Assembly (NCBI GenBank): GCA_028821265.1
Contig: JAPPGU010000025.1
Coordinates: forward strand, 1 to 51,513
Direction: 5' to 3'
DNA: 51,513 bases
Source: a bacterium
GTDB lineage: Bacteria > Actinomycetota > Acidimicrobiia > Spongiisociales > Spongiisociaceae
The notes beneath the pieces are model-generated. The model was not told the DNA's origin, made no database searches, and was given only the letters and a program-made list of their open reading frames with translations. The translations under genes were made by a program, and so were the position numbers. Positions 50,706-51,513 of this stretch are shown in pieces (the stretch's first letter is position 1; every line of letters begins with the position of its first letter).

Positions 50706-51513
50706 TCAACCGAGCAGCAGTACCAAGCCCCCGATGGTGAAGGCGATCATCGCCGCCAGCATCGGATACTGGGACCGGACCGCCATCTCCGGGGGGAATC
50801 TCTCCAGCGCCCGATCATGGGCCACCAGCACCGCCACCATATGACCGATGGCGATGGCAGTTGTCTGGGTCCATGCGATGGCTCCGGTCGACAGGATCGT
50901 GTAGTCGACTTGCCATCCAGCCGTACCGAACAGGTTCCATCCGAGCCCGTACGGATCCGAGGCCAGCCTGATCAGGTTCTGCCCCTCGAAGACCAGGAAG
51001 CTGAAATAGTGGGCCACGGTGTAGGCCACCATGATCGGGACCAGTGACGGCCCGAAGAGGTCTCCCAAGTCGTACTCGGGCTCGCCGGTTATCCGCGCCA
51101 TGGCCGCGATGGCCACTCGATACAGTGCCATGACCGCGCCGATCCCGAATACCAACCCGCCGGAGTTCACGGCCGTCAGTTCCCACCCCGATCGGTTGGA
51201 GACGATGTCGAGCCACAGGGAACTCCGCGAGAAGCCGTCGAAGGTGGTGGCGCCTATGACCACCAGAACCAGCCGCACGGTGCCCGGGCCCATGCTCATT
51301 CCTGCGAGCCCGGTCACGGGGTACCGGAGCCGCAATGTTCCGCCGGCGTCCTTGTGGAGGGGCGCCAGGGCGCTGACCGTGCGGAACAGGACGGAGAAAC
51401 CGTCAGCTTGCCGGACCCAGGCCGGTCCGTAGTTCATCGCGCCCGCCACCAACGCGACCGTGTAGAGCACCAGATAGGCGCCGATCGTCCGTGGCGCCGC
51501 ACCCTGGTGGAAA
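50706..51513 (-). CDS. Polytopic membrane protein, C-terminal part (cut by window edge)
   Basis: The frame is open to the right edge, so the N-terminus is missing; about 268 residues are visible with six or seven transmembrane helices. Segments such as NLFGTAGWQVDYTILSTGAI, VAVLVAHDRALERF and the ending SQYPMLAAMIAFTIGGL recall actinobacterial membrane proteins often annotated as fenitrothion hydrolase, a name taken from one characterised relative. I recall this from memory and the match is tentative. Substrate and role are not known. Confidence 0.6.
   Translation of the reverse strand, partial: FHQGAAPRTIGAYLVLYTVALVAGAMNYGPAWVRQADGFSVLFRTVSALAPLHKDAGGTLRLRYPVTGLAGMSMGPGTVRLVLVVIGATTFDGFSRSSLWLDIVSNRSGWELTAVNSGGLVFGIGAVMALYRVAIAAMARITGEPEYDLGDLFGPSLVPIMVAYTVAHYFSFLVFEGQNLIRLASDPYGLGWNLFGTAGWQVDYTILSTGAIAWTQTTAIAIGHMVAVLVAHDRALERFPPEMAVRSQYPMLAAMIAFTIGGLVLLLG

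Overview
The window is high-GC, densely packed DNA whose gene content points to an actinobacterium, most likely of the class Acidimicrobiia (inference; no rRNA is present to confirm it). Supporting signs are an LprG-type lipoprotein paired with a DHA2-type exporter, a luciferase-like (F420-type) oxidoreductase, ClpS followed by a DUF2017 protein, an actinobacterial HhH-GPD protein, frequent GTG/TTG starts, and many start codons placed 6-9 bases after a TANNNT box, as expected for leaderless mRNAs.

Layout. 1-9.9 kb: the edge of an FAD-dependent oxidoreductase, the lipoprotein/MFS pair, a cation diffusion facilitator with an extreme His-rich tail, amtB, rpmB, a lone ABC ATPase, a GhrA-like dehydrogenase, an HhH-GPD protein, uridine kinase and proC. 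10-16 kb: a large membrane-bound Fe-S reductase resembling EtfD, a hypothetical protein, pheA, a short hypothetical protein, clpS-DUF2017 and the luciferase-like oxidoreductase. 16.2-25.3 kb: a molybdenum hydroxylase (form II CO dehydrogenase-like) locus coxS-coxL-coxM, then coxD, coxE, a split XdhC/CoxF and a MocA-like cytidylyltransferase. This locus is interrupted by a self-contained DUF4143 ATPase unit preceded by four 7-base motifs at exact 23-bp spacing and bounded by hairpins. 25.4-29.2 kb: DAHP synthase, prephenate dehydrogenase and NAD synthetase.

29.3-41 kb is a catabolic/uptake region: a minus-strand operon for an N,N-dimethylformamidase-like enzyme (small and large subunits) and an SDR, divergent from a complete dipeptide/oligopeptide-type ABC transporter whose binding protein carries a 135-residue Ala/Glu coiled-coil stalk, then a second SDR and a cupin. 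A decayed IS110 transposase fragment follows. 41-51.5 kb: mgtE, greA, a selenocysteine-containing selD coupled to a [2Fe-2S] protein and a PDZ lipoprotein, an atypical FtsH-like protease with a lipoprotein, and several membrane proteins up to the window edge.

The strongest points for follow-up are: (1) selD starts about 93 bases upstream of the obvious open frame, with in-frame UGA as codon 15 and a SECIS-like hairpin after it, so the organism probably makes selenoproteins; (2) five gene junctions carry an AT-rich array of CTAG-type motifs in strict 7-base register, running in phase into the stop codons of the flanking genes and forming inverted arms; (3) the iteron-fronted ATPase unit inside the cox locus; and (4) the dimethylformamidase-like operon facing a transporter with an unusual stalked binding protein. 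No tRNA, rRNA or CRISPR array was seen.
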